The notes beneath the pieces are model-generated. The model was not told where the DNA came from. It was given only the letters and a program-made list of their open reading frames with translations, and did not search any database. Below are positions 36,058 to 43,713 of a stretch of DNA of 64,000 nucleotides, in pieces. The position numbers were made by a program, and so were the translations under genes. Source of the stretch: Allorhodopirellula heiligendammensis (GTDB lineage: Bacteria; Planctomycetota; Planctomycetia; Pirellulales; Pirellulaceae); the NCBI RefSeq assembly GCF_007860105.1, contig NZ_SJPU01000001.1:1190090-1254089 (forward strand). The letters run 5' to 3'. Each line of letters begins with the position of its first letter. Position 1 is the first letter of the stretch.

Positions 36058-37617
36058 TTAATTCACTCCTAACCTTGGATCGTCCCCGGACACGTTCACC
36101 GGGCTTTCTGGTGTGAGACTTCCCACCCCTGAGGTAATCAATTTGTCGGTAACCTGCAGACCGGCTTTGATTTCAATGAGCCCGTCGGCGGTTTCACTTC
36201 CCACTTCGACGATACGCTGTTGCGCGCTTTCGTTGGCGTCAACGATCCAAACAAAAGCCTCTGCATCACTCTCCTGAAGGAGCGAGACGGGTACGAATAG
36301 CCGCTCGCTCATCGTATCCTCATCGGCACCTGATTCAGTCAGCGGTGCCATGAAGGTTGCCGTGACCAGCATTTCGGGACTGACAGTGATTGGAGGATCG
36401 ATCAACTCCACTTTCACCTCAAGTGTATTTTTCTGGATGTTTGCCGAGCTCGTTGATTGCAACACACGGCCGGCAATGATGTTTTTGCTCGATGCGGTTT
36501 CTATCTCTACCTCTTGGCCCCGCATGACCAATGGCACATCCTCCAGTCGAACGTCGACTCGCACCTGAAGCCGACTGGGCTCGTACATTTCGACCACCGT
36601 GCTGGAGCTCTGCCCGGCCACAGAATCGAGTCCCATCACGCGCGTCCCAGGTGCAGCCACCAGACTCAATACTCGTCCACTGACCGGAGCTAAGACCACG
36701 TTTCGCCGTAAAGCGAGTTCTGCCTGTCGAACTTTCAGAGCAGCTTCTTTGACGAGCGCCTCGGCAGATTCGACCTTCGCTTTCGCTGCAGCGACCTGTC
36801 GATTTTCCTCGATCAGTAATTCCAATTGTCGCTCGAGTGCGTCGACCTTGTCCGTCAAGGCGTCAACCTCACGCTGCAAGTTGGGTTGGCGGTCTCGCAG
36901 CTCCAGGAGATCAGCCTTCGCAGACGCGTAATCACTCTCAGACAAGGCGATGACACGATCGGAGACGGCGCCCTTTGCGGAGCGTTTGCCCTCCATGCTG
37001 CTTAAGGCGTACTCTAATTTGGCCTCGGCGGAACTGATCAAAAATGGCAGCTTGGCAAGCTCTGTCTTGGCCTTCGCCAGCATACTGTGGGCGTCTGCCA
37101 ACGGAGCCTGCAGATGCACCGGATTGGCGACGCGAATCATCGCGGCGTCGAGTTCGGCCTGAGTACCGTTCAGCTCACCTTGCCGAATTGCAAGCGATGC
37201 TTTCGCTTGCTCGACGTTTAACTCGGCGTCGATGGAGATCAACCGCGCCACCGGTTCGCCCTTCTCCACGACTTGCCCCTCCACCACCAGCAATTCTTCG
37301 ATCACGCCAGGTGCGAGCGCCGCAACGCTAATCGCCGTGGGACGCGGTTCAATCCAGCCCGGTGCTTGGAACAATGGAGTTCCCGCTTGCTGAATCGTCG
37401 CGCGTTTAACAATCACAGGAATCACTGTCACGTCCTGACGAGACAATAGGCCTCGCCCAGCGGCTGCTACGAGAAGTGCTAGGAAACCCAGCAGAATGAC
37501 TGCCGGCAGCACATACCGTGTCAACCATTGACGGCGTCGAGGACGTGTCTCTTCTCGCTCACCCTGAGGTGCGCGATCGAGCGCTAATTGACTGAGATCG
37601 AGTGGGGCACTGGTCAT
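36058..37617 (-). CDS. HlyD/MacA-type periplasmic adaptor protein
   Basis: The 519-residue membrane-fusion protein has a cytosolic N-terminus and a single membrane helix (VLPAVILLGFLALLVAAAG). A split biotinyl-lipoyl-like domain lies around GVIEELLVVEGQVVEKGEPVA and VLAPVSGRVLSLVAAPGTRV. Between them is a long coiled-coil hairpin of about 170 residues, rich in Ala, Glu, Lys and Leu. A beta-barrel domain follows (VRVDVRLEDVPLVMRGQEV). It bridges the inner-membrane ABC part to the outer envelope. It starts 3 bases after the lipoprotein stop, and the ATPase start codon follows its own stop. Confidence 0.92.
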   Translation of the reverse strand: MTSAPLDLSQLALDRAPQGEREETRPRRRQWLTRYVLPAVILLGFLALLVAAAGRGLLSRQDVTVIPVIVKRATIQQAGTPLFQAPGWIEPRPTAISVAALAPGVIEELLVVEGQVVEKGEPVARLISIDAELNVEQAKASLAIRQGELNGTQAELDAAMIRVANPVHLQAPLADAHSMLAKAKTELAKLPFLISSAEAKLEYALSSMEGKRSAKGAVSDRVIALSESDYASAKADLLELRDRQPNLQREVDALTDKVDALERQLELLIEENRQVAAAKAKVESAEALVKEAALKVRQAELALRRNVVLAPVSGRVLSLVAAPGTRVMGLDSVAGQSSSTVVEMYEPSRLQVRVDVRLEDVPLVMRGQEVEIETASSKNIIAGRVLQSTSSANIQKNTLEVKVELIDPPITVSPEMLVTATFMAPLTESGADEDTMSERLFVPVSLLQESDAEAFVWIVDANESAQQRIVEVGSETADGLIEIKAGLQVTDKLITSGVGSLTPESPVNVSGDDPRLGVN

Positions 37618-37620
37618 GAC

Positions 37621-38157
37621 TTACGCACCTGGACGGACGAATACTTCGCTGGTGGCGACCGAGAGATTGCCTTGGTCGTCGCGTTTCGCCTTGCCTTTGA
37701 TCACGACGGTGGACAACTCTTTGACTCCCAACAGCTCTCGGGCATCCTGCGCGACCGGCGATCCGGATTCATCAACGATCTTGATAGTCGCGATGTTGTC
37801 TGCGACCTGGTCGGTATGACAGCAGTAGTCCCATGGTGTGGGACAGCCCTCGTCGGCGGCGCAGTACGGTACTTTGGGATCGACAATCGTGAACGCCGCT
37901 AGCCCGTCGACAAAAGGTTCCGAAGAGCCGCCGATCAACCCAACCAAGGTAACTTCTTGGCCATCCTCGGACTTCTCACGTGCTTCGCCGACCGGCATTG
38001 CTCCGGTCGGCTCCAGATCAACGATATAGGCCGATTGGGGCGCACCTGCATCAGTGTCGCCGACTGAGGCTACGTCCGAACTCTTCTGACAACCCGACGC
38101 AACGACCAGAGCCGCAGCGACGCACATACCAACACTTCGACTTAAAAACATCTTCAT
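37621..38157 (-). CDS. Lipoprotein with OB-like fold and Cys/His cluster
   Basis: The 178-residue lipoprotein has a lipobox ASGC with C23; ATG 38157 or 38151 are possible starts. The mature part has OB-fold-like strands ([37 protein letters not shown]). In the middle is [18 protein letters not shown], giving C99, C105, C112, C113 and H114, a plausible metal or redox site. It lies between permease and adaptor genes of an exporter operon and so is probably a periplasmic substrate-binding or gating part. Copper, zinc or heme handling is possible; nothing in sequence decides it. Confidence 0.82.
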   Translation of the reverse strand: MKMFLSRSVGMCVAAALVVASGCQKSSDVASVGDTDAGAPQSAYIVDLEPTGAMPVGEAREKSEDGQEVTLVGLIGGSSEPFVDGLAAFTIVDPKVPYCAADEGCPTPWDYCCHTDQVADNIATIKIVDESGSPVAQDARELLGVKELSTVVIKGKAKRDDQGNLSVATSEVFVRPGA

Positions 38158-38177
38158 CTCAACTCTCCAAAGGGAAA

Positions 38178-39332
38178 CTAAACAGCTTTCAAACTTGTTG
38201 CGACTTCAGCTCGCAACGCCTTCAGCGCCGGGGGTAACGCACCCAAGACGCCTAACAACAAACCAACGCCGCATCCGATGAGGATGGCAACGCTGTCGAT
38301 GCGTAAGGTGAACGCACCCATCGTGAATCGTACCGCCACGCCGTTGAGCATGGTCAGCGCTACCACACCCGATAGCAATGACCCGGCCGCCGCCAGTAAT
38401 ACGCCTTCCTGGATTAAACTGATCAAGATCGCGCGGCGGCGAAATCCAATCGCTTGCAAAGTGGCAATCTCGCGTATCCGCCCGGCCACAGCGCCGTACA
38501 TCATGTTCAACCCTGCAAAGACTCCCGCCCCGGAAACCATTACCACCACGAACCAGGCCAGGATCCGGACCGGCTTGTAGTGCTGTTGTAGCGTGGCGTA
38601 ATACTCAGTCTCACCGATCGCGTGAAGCTCCAGGTCGATGCGTTCCTTGCAGAATAGCTTGACCTCCGCCAGTGAGCCGCCGGGAGACATCAACATCGCC
38701 ACCAGACTCAAATCCTGGCGTTTCGTTGCGGTTTGAAAATCGCTGAGCTGGCACCATAACTCGGACTCGTACGCGGCACCGCCAGCGGCGAAGCGGCCAA
38801 CGATCGTCCATTGGTGTCCTTCAAACTCAAGGATGCTTCCAATGCTCATGGCATCATCACTACTGCCCAACTTCGCTGCGGCCAGTCGTCCGACCATGAC
38901 CTCCCCTTCACCAGGCCAGTTGCCATCGATGAGCTGAACGGAACGCCGCACCAAGGGCGCAGCGAGGGTCACACCACGAACCAATCCCAGTCCTTCGTCG
39001 CCAGCAGATGTCTTCACGCGAGTGCCCAGGTACAACTCAGGTGAAACATGGGTGACACCGAAGCGATCGACTACTGAGTCGAAACTCGCTGCCACGAGTG
39101 ATGGCGTTCTGGCGGCTATCGACGAGTTCTCAATGTTCTCCTCCGAGTTCACTGAGTACACCAACACCACGTTCTCGTCGCCACTGACGGACAACGATTG
39201 CTCCAGACCGCGGATAAAACCAACGACGACAAAAACTAACATCACCACCGTCGCCAGCGCGACGAGTGTCAACGTCGTTCGCACCGGGCGCCGGGCCAGA
39301 TTCCGAACTCCGTACTCCCAAGGCAGCAGCAT
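38178..39332 (-). CDS. FtsX/MacB-like ABC transporter permease (first permease of the exporter operon)
   Basis: The 384-residue protein has a first helix [19 protein letters not shown], an extracytoplasmic domain of about 220 residues and three C-terminal helices. The FtsX core shows [26 protein letters not shown], and [20 protein letters not shown] ends the protein. It is clearly related to, but not a recent duplicate of, the operon's last permease. It is the first gene of the operon, followed by the lipoprotein gene 20 bases downstream. A heterodimeric FtsX-like pair, as in LolC/LolE, is the likely architecture. Confidence 0.9.
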   Translation of the reverse strand: MLLPWEYGVRNLARRPVRTTLTLVALATVVMLVFVVVGFIRGLEQSLSVSGDENVVLVYSVNSEENIENSSIAARTPSLVAASFDSVVDRFGVTHVSPELYLGTRVKTSAGDEGLGLVRGVTLAAPLVRRSVQLIDGNWPGEGEVMVGRLAAAKLGSSDDAMSIGSILEFEGHQWTIVGRFAAGGAAYESELWCQLSDFQTATKRQDLSLVAMLMSPGGSLAEVKLFCKERIDLELHAIGETEYYATLQQHYKPVRILAWFVVVMVSGAGVFAGLNMMYGAVAGRIREIATLQAIGFRRRAILISLIQEGVLLAAAGSLLSGVVALTMLNGVAVRFTMGAFTLRIDSVAILIGCGVGLLLGVLGALPPALKALRAEVATSLKAV

Positions 39333-39714
39333 ATTAAGTGAATTTGCGTGTGTGAAATATATGGAAAATTCTGGGCGCGATGGCGACCAGATCAGGATCG
39401 CTACCAGAACACGTTGGTTGTGCGAGCGATGGAACGTGCGGCCAAACGCGTCGAATGCCAGCAGTCACCGCCTACTTGACTCCGGCTCGCATGGCCGTTG
39501 GAACAGTCATGCTGACCTTCGCAAGTAGAACGAGGAGACGTCGATCCGATTCGTATCGGCCCGCGCAGGAGACCAATCGCGCACGCCCTTCCGATGACTG
39601 GACAGTCCCAAGTTTTCTTCACGCTCGACGGATCGCTCAGCCCAAAGTGTGCCTAGTGGCAAACGACGAACCTGCGAGACGCGCTTGAGGTGAGGTCAGG
39701 CAAATCAGATCTAC
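39333..39714. promoter_or_regulatory. Intergenic region upstream of the exporter operon
   Basis: About 380 bases with no supported gene. It must carry the promoter of the minus-strand exporter operon. Small open frames on both strands here have skewed composition and no ribosome-binding sites. A short CCGAT/ATCGG hairpin is the only structure seen. Confidence 0.4.
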
Positions 39715-39748
39715 GTTCTCGCCGCGGAACTGGCCGCGATAAGAGAAC
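39715..39748 (-). terminator. Stem-loop after the Cys-rich gene
   Basis: GTTCTC/GAGAAC (39715-39720, 39743-39748) encloses CGCGG/CCGCG (39723-39727, 39734-39738) with a 6-base loop. It begins 11 bases past the stop of the minus-strand Cys-rich gene, so it probably ends that transcript. It lacks a U-tract. Confidence 0.45.
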
Positions 39749-39759
39749 TTAAAATCGAC

Positions 39760-40158
39760 TCACAGCAACCAAGATTGGTGCGATACGCGCAGCTCGCGAC
39801 CGCTGAGAAATGGTCTCGCCGAAGACGCTGGATGGTCCAGCAGATTGGCTTGTCGACGACAGAAGGTCGCGGCTACGCAATGCAGCGGCGGTTCGCCAAC
39901 GGAATACTCCATCGGACTGGATAGTTCCACGTCCGCTTCGAGCACAGCACCTTCACAAATGCAATTTTCACAGCCACAGTCATCGCTACATGGCACAGGT
40001 GCTTCTGGATCCGCCGCACATTCCGCATCGGAGCAACAACGACAAATCGCTGGCGCCGACTGCTCACTGACGCTCACATTCGCTGCACATGAGGTGCAAC
40101 GCAGTGGGCACGTCAGCAAATTGACGATCAACAGCAGGGCGATTAGGGCGGATCTCAT
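39760..40158 (-). CDS. Small secreted cysteine-rich protein
   Basis: The protein is 132 residues from ATG 40158 (ATG 40170 possible). It has a signal-like segment ALIALLLIVNLLTC; C17 could be lipidated, but the preceding residues are a poor lipobox. Twelve Cys lie between residues 17 and 68, including ICRCC and CSDDCGCENCIC. The acidic surroundings (SDAECAADPEAPVPC) recall metal-binding proteins. The rest is unremarkable. A stem-loop follows the stop, and it faces the same way as the exporter operon, 427 bases away. It is plausibly a periplasmic metal-binding or disulfide-rich protein; no family recognised. Confidence 0.55.
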   Translation of the reverse strand: MRSALIALLLIVNLLTCPLRCTSCAANVSVSEQSAPAICRCCSDAECAADPEAPVPCSDDCGCENCICEGAVLEADVELSSPMEYSVGEPPLHCVAATFCRRQANLLDHPASSARPFLSGRELRVSHQSWLL

Positions 40159-40479
40159 ACTTGCCAACATAACTCAGAAGAGCAGTGACTGCAAGTTGAA
40201 TCACGACACGTTGAATCACAATGACGGTACAACTTTGCTAAATGGCGTTCGGTGGCGATCCATCACGTGCTGCATGCCCGCTCGGAGCGGGGAGAGGTTC
40301 GTGACGTGTCTCGCTGCGGTTTCGCTCCTGGAAGCATCGTGTTAGTTTGTTGCTGCAACGAAATTTCCTATTTTTCATTTGTGGATCTCGCCGGCGGACC
40401 TAATCCACTTTCACCCATAACAAAGGCACGTGGTTTTTGCGGCCCAGACGCTGGGCGGCGAATCTTGCACAACGTTTTG
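40159..40479. promoter_or_regulatory. Divergent intergenic region before the nitrogen operon
   Basis: About 320 bases that should carry promoters for the Cys-rich gene and the plus-strand operon. A hairpin GCCCAG-ACG-CTGGGC at 40442-40456 lies 23 bases upstream of the ATG at 40480. An AT-rich stretch (about 40361-40381) precedes it. No gene is supported. Confidence 0.4.
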
Positions 40480-40992
40480 ATGCGAGCGAAAACACTCGGT
40501 CTAACGGTTTTCCTATTGTTTCAGGCGCTGCCTGTTGACGCCAAAGATCCGTCGGATCTGCCCGCAATCGCATTTAATCAAACGAGGTTTGTCGACGTCC
40601 GAGAGGGGTACGTTTCGCTCGAGTGGAATGATGTCCTCGGTAGTGAAAGCCTTCACAAGGATGGCGGCAACACCCTCGCGACCGATGCCAGCTACATGGT
40701 CTGGGATGAGCGGGGGACGGTCTACTATCGCGGCCATCTTCCCATGGCGTTTGTTTCTGGCCTGCCCGATGGTGACTATCAGTTCGATGTTGCGGTGGCA
40801 GCGCGGGACGGACAGATTCTGCGACACGCAGACGAGCCCGCCATCGTGATGGTCCGTCACTGGTCGATGCCGCAGGCAATGTCCCTTTTCACGGTTGGGC
40901 TGGTCGTTTTTCTTGCTCTGATCGCCGTCATTGTGCACGGCTCCTGTAGCTGCCGTCGATCAGTTCGCAATTCAGGAGCACCGACTGAATGA
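40480..40992 (+). CDS. Small membrane protein with fibronectin-like ectodomain
   Basis: The 170-residue protein starts at ATG 40480, where a signal peptide begins (LGLTVFLLFQALPVDA). The ectodomain of about 100 residues is beta-rich (VREGYVSLEWNDV, YMVWDERGTVYYRG, LPDGDYQFDVAVAARDGQ), like an Fn3 module. A C-terminal membrane helix (AMSLFTVGLVVFLALIAVIV) follows, then a basic tail. Its TGA overlaps the ATG of the symporter gene (ATGA), so it is very probably an accessory protein of that transporter. No family name is known to me. Confidence 0.75.
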   Translation: MRAKTLGLTVFLLFQALPVDAKDPSDLPAIAFNQTRFVDVREGYVSLEWNDVLGSESLHKDGGNTLATDASYMVWDERGTVYYRGHLPMAFVSGLPDGDYQFDVAVAARDGQILRHADEPAIVMVRHWSMPQAMSLFTVGLVVFLALIAVIVHGSCSCRRSVRNSGAPTE

Positions 40993-42494
40993 CCGTGTAT
41001 GAGGACGTTTGGATGCTCGCCGCGACTCCGATCCTCTCGCCTACGGCGGGGTACACGATGCTCGCAATCTTCAGTGTCTTGTGGATTGCATTGGGCATCT
41101 GGTGGGGACGTCGAGCCAGTACGTATGAAGGTTTCGCGGTGGCGGGACGCAACGTCGGACTCGCCCTTGGCACCGCAACCGCAGTCGCGACTTGGATCAC
41201 ATCCAACACGACAATGCTGGCTCCCCAATTCGCATTGCAACTTGGCATTTGGGGCGCCCTAGCGTATTGCACGGCGAGTTTCGGACTTTTCGCCTTCGCA
41301 CCGATGAGCGGTCGTATCCGCCAATTGATGCCTGAGGGCTATACGGCGGTCGAGTTTGTGCGCCGGCGATACGGCCTCGTCGCGACGGTGCCGTTTCTCA
41401 TCATTTCTTTATTTTACGCGATCACTTGGTTGATCTCGATGTCAATGGCGGGCGGCAAGTTGCTCGAGGTGTTGGCGGGGATTCCCTACGAGGTTGGGAT
41501 GACCGTGGTGATCACGGTATGTGTCGCTTACACACTCTTCGGTGGCATGTATGCGGTCATCGGTACTGACTTTATCCAGAGCCTGATCATTTTGATCGGG
41601 TTGGTCGTCGTCACGATTGCCGTTCTGTCGCAGGTCGAGATTGCCGATGTTCACGAGAAATTGCAAGCCGATCGACCGATGCTGCTATCGATCTTCTTTC
41701 CAGCAGCATTAATGGCTATTTTCAATAACATGCTTTTTGGGTTTGGTGAGATCTTCCACAGCAATGTTTGGTGGAGCCGAGCATTCGCAATGCGCGCAGG
41801 CGTCGGCCCCAAAGCTTACGTGTTGGGCGGTCTGCTTTGGTTGCCAATTCCCATCGTCGCAGGTTTCTTGGGCTTGGCGGCGCCGGCTCTGGGAATTGGC
41901 ATCAGCCAGCCCGATACAGTGGGGCCATTGGTCGCCGCAACATTACTCGGTGATGTCGGTGCGGTGCTCGTGTTTATCGTCGTGTTCTGCTCGTTGGCGT
42001 CGAGCATTGACTCACTACTGGCGGCGACGTCCGACCTCGTCGTCAATGATATTGCTGAGCCGCTCGTGCCGGGCAGCGTCACGCAGCGGCAGAAGCGCCT
42101 GTGGTCCGGGGTGAGCATCGTTGCCCTCGGTGGTCTGGCCTGGGCGGTGGCACTGCCCAATGTGTCTGACTTGGCGACTGTGCTGTTCTTTGCCGGGCCA
42201 CTTGTGGGTAGCTGCATTTGGCCGATCGTCGGAGGACTGTACTATCGACGTCCTGGTCCCATCGCTGCAGCCTCCGCAATGGTTGCTGGCAGCCTGATCG
42301 GACTTGCGGCTTATTTCTTGATAGGTTGGATGGTGGCGTCGCTTGTCGGTGCAGCGGTTTCCGGAATCGTATTTGCAGTCCTGGTTTGGCTGCGGCCCAA
42401 TGGCTACGATTTTAAGTTGTTATCTGCCCCCGCTACGCGACCCCAAGACGTCGCTGACGATGGCAGCTCATCTGTTTCTCCAGCGGGAGCGTGA
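40989..42494 (+). CDS. Sodium:solute symporter (SSS family)
   Basis: The 501-residue protein has about 13 membrane helices. The SSS hallmarks are the N-terminal RRASTYEGFAVAGRNVGL followed by TATAVATWITSNT, and the central GGMYAVIGTDFIQSLIILIGL. CSLASSIDSLLAATSDLVVNDI near residue 330-350 is the Na+-site helix. The sequence is closest in feel to urea, purine or pantothenate carriers, but the substrate cannot be assigned. The downstream amidohydrolase, carbamoyltransferase and asparagine synthetase make a nitrogen compound such as a ureide or urea likely. Confidence 0.9.
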   Translation: MTVYEDVWMLAATPILSPTAGYTMLAIFSVLWIALGIWWGRRASTYEGFAVAGRNVGLALGTATAVATWITSNTTMLAPQFALQLGIWGALAYCTASFGLFAFAPMSGRIRQLMPEGYTAVEFVRRRYGLVATVPFLIISLFYAITWLISMSMAGGKLLEVLAGIPYEVGMTVVITVCVAYTLFGGMYAVIGTDFIQSLIILIGLVVVTIAVLSQVEIADVHEKLQADRPMLLSIFFPAALMAIFNNMLFGFGEIFHSNVWWSRAFAMRAGVGPKAYVLGGLLWLPIPIVAGFLGLAAPALGIGISQPDTVGPLVAATLLGDVGAVLVFIVVFCSLASSIDSLLAATSDLVVNDIAEPLVPGSVTQRQKRLWSGVSIVALGGLAWAVALPNVSDLATVLFFAGPLVGSCIWPIVGGLYYRRPGPIAAASAMVAGSLIGLAAYFLIGWMVASLVGAAVSGIVFAVLVWLRPNGYDFKLLSAPATRPQDVADDGSSSVSPAGA

Positions 42495-42497
42495 GAC

Positions 42498-42617
42498 ATG
42501 TTCCCACTTTGGTTGCTTCAATTTCTTGTGATTGGTGGTTTGGTGCTGACTTGTGTCGGCATCGTCACACTAATCGTTTTCCTGGTGATCGATACGCGGG
42601 ACAAACAGATATGGTGA
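42498..42617 (+). CDS. 39-residue single-span membrane peptide
   Basis: ATG 42498 follows the symporter stop by 3 bases, with the GGGAG of the symporter's last codons as ribosome-binding site. The peptide begins MFPLWLLQFLVIGGLVLTC, has one helix of about 28 residues and ends in the polar DTRDKQIW. Its TGA lies inside the pyrB start region; pyrB ATG 42611 overlaps it by 7 bases. It is below the size many annotations accept. Small partner proteins are known for several secondary transporters, so a symporter subunit is the best reading. Confidence 0.65.
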   Translation: MFPLWLLQFLVIGGLVLTCVGIVTLIVFLVIDTRDKQIW

Positions 42618-43675
42618 GTACGACAGAGATGGCCGCCAATTCTAAAGGGCCGCGATTGTGGCCCGAGCCGCTCTTGGCGGTCACCAACGGCGTTGTGGAT
42701 CGAGAAGCTCTCGCAGATCTCGCGGGCAAGTCCATTCTGAATCCCCGGCAGCTCGACCGCCGGACAGTGACCGCCATCGCCCAGCTCGCGGCGCTATTGG
42801 AATCACGAAACGTCGAGATGGATAAACCACTTGACGGCAAAATTGCGATCACCGCCTTCTTCGAAGCCAGCACGCGGACGCGGCTGTCATTCGAGAGTGC
42901 TGTGTTGAGGCTCGATGGCAAAGTCCTCTCAGTACCCGACGGACAGGTCACTGGGATCGCCAAAGGGGAATCGATCGCAGACATCGGTGAAATGTTCAAT
43001 ACCTACGGCGACGTCGTGATTATGCGGCATCCTGACACGAACTCGATGGAGGAAATCAGTAAGAATCTGCATCGTCCGCTCATCAATGCCGGCAACGGGT
43101 CGGGGCATCATCCTACCCAGGCCTTGATCGATTGGTACGCATTGTTGAAGTGGCGTCCGGATCTGTCACGCATCATCTGCCCCGCCGACAAACAAATCCA
43201 TATCGGGATCATCGGCACTCCCGGCTCGATGCGGGCGGTCAAAAGCTTTTTGCGGCTCGCGCTGATGTTCGCAGGTTCGGTTAAAAAGATCACCATCATC
43301 TCTGAACTGGCGGATCCAGTAGGATTGGATTTGACTGAACCGATTGAAGAATCACCCATTCCGATCGACATCACCAACGACGTACATCAAGTCCTACCAA
43401 ACCTCGACGTTGTCTATGTCAACTCGATTGCGTTTTTAGGCGATAGCTATCGAAACCTAGACGCTCGCTACCAACTGGATTGCAATAGCAACCTCAAACC
43501 AGGGGCGGTGATCTTACATCCGCTCGCTCGTAACAAAGAGCTGTCGGTCGAACTGGATGACACCGACCACAACCTGTACTTCGCTCAGGCAGCCGGCGCC
43601 GTGTTCGTTCGCCAGGCCGTGCTCGCCTCGGTCCTCGATCGCCTCGACCGCATCACCGGCATCGACAACGCCTAA
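42611..43675 (+). CDS. pyrB: Aspartate carbamoyltransferase catalytic chain
   Basis: The 354-residue enzyme joins carbamoyl phosphate and aspartate in pyrimidine synthesis. The carbamoyl-phosphate motif is FFEASTRTRLSFESA, the second site is GHHPTQALIDWY, and the C-terminal HPLARNKELSVELDDT with FAQAAGAVFVRQAVLASVL matches the aspartate-type layout. ATG 42611 gives a 7-bp overlap with the 39-residue peptide; ATG 42629 is possible. It is about 40 residues longer than E. coli PyrB. No pyrI is present. Its place between a transporter and nitrogen genes is unusual for pyrB, so a catabolic transcarbamylase should be kept in mind. Confidence 0.88.
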   Translation: MVSTTEMAANSKGPRLWPEPLLAVTNGVVDREALADLAGKSILNPRQLDRRTVTAIAQLAALLESRNVEMDKPLDGKIAITAFFEASTRTRLSFESAVLRLDGKVLSVPDGQVTGIAKGESIADIGEMFNTYGDVVIMRHPDTNSMEEISKNLHRPLINAGNGSGHHPTQALIDWYALLKWRPDLSRIICPADKQIHIGIIGTPGSMRAVKSFLRLALMFAGSVKKITIISELADPVGLDLTEPIEESPIPIDITNDVHQVLPNLDVVYVNSIAFLGDSYRNLDARYQLDCNSNLKPGAVILHPLARNKELSVELDDTDHNLYFAQAAGAVFVRQAVLASVLDRLDRITGIDNA

Positions 43676-43713
43676 TCTCCCCTCGCCCCATTTCCTCTCT
43701 CCCCCTCTCCCTC

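Noticed and set aside
39022-39528. 168-codon plus-strand frame at the start of the exporter operon
   Set aside because: It is antisense to a conserved permease for most of its length and has Thr/Arg-rich composition typical of antisense frames in this GC range.
42611-43675. Reading pyrB as an ornithine or catabolic carbamoyltransferase
   Set aside because: The C-terminal HPLARNKEL and FAQAAGAVFVRQAVLASVL layout fits aspartate-type enzymes; kept only as an alternative because of the operon context.
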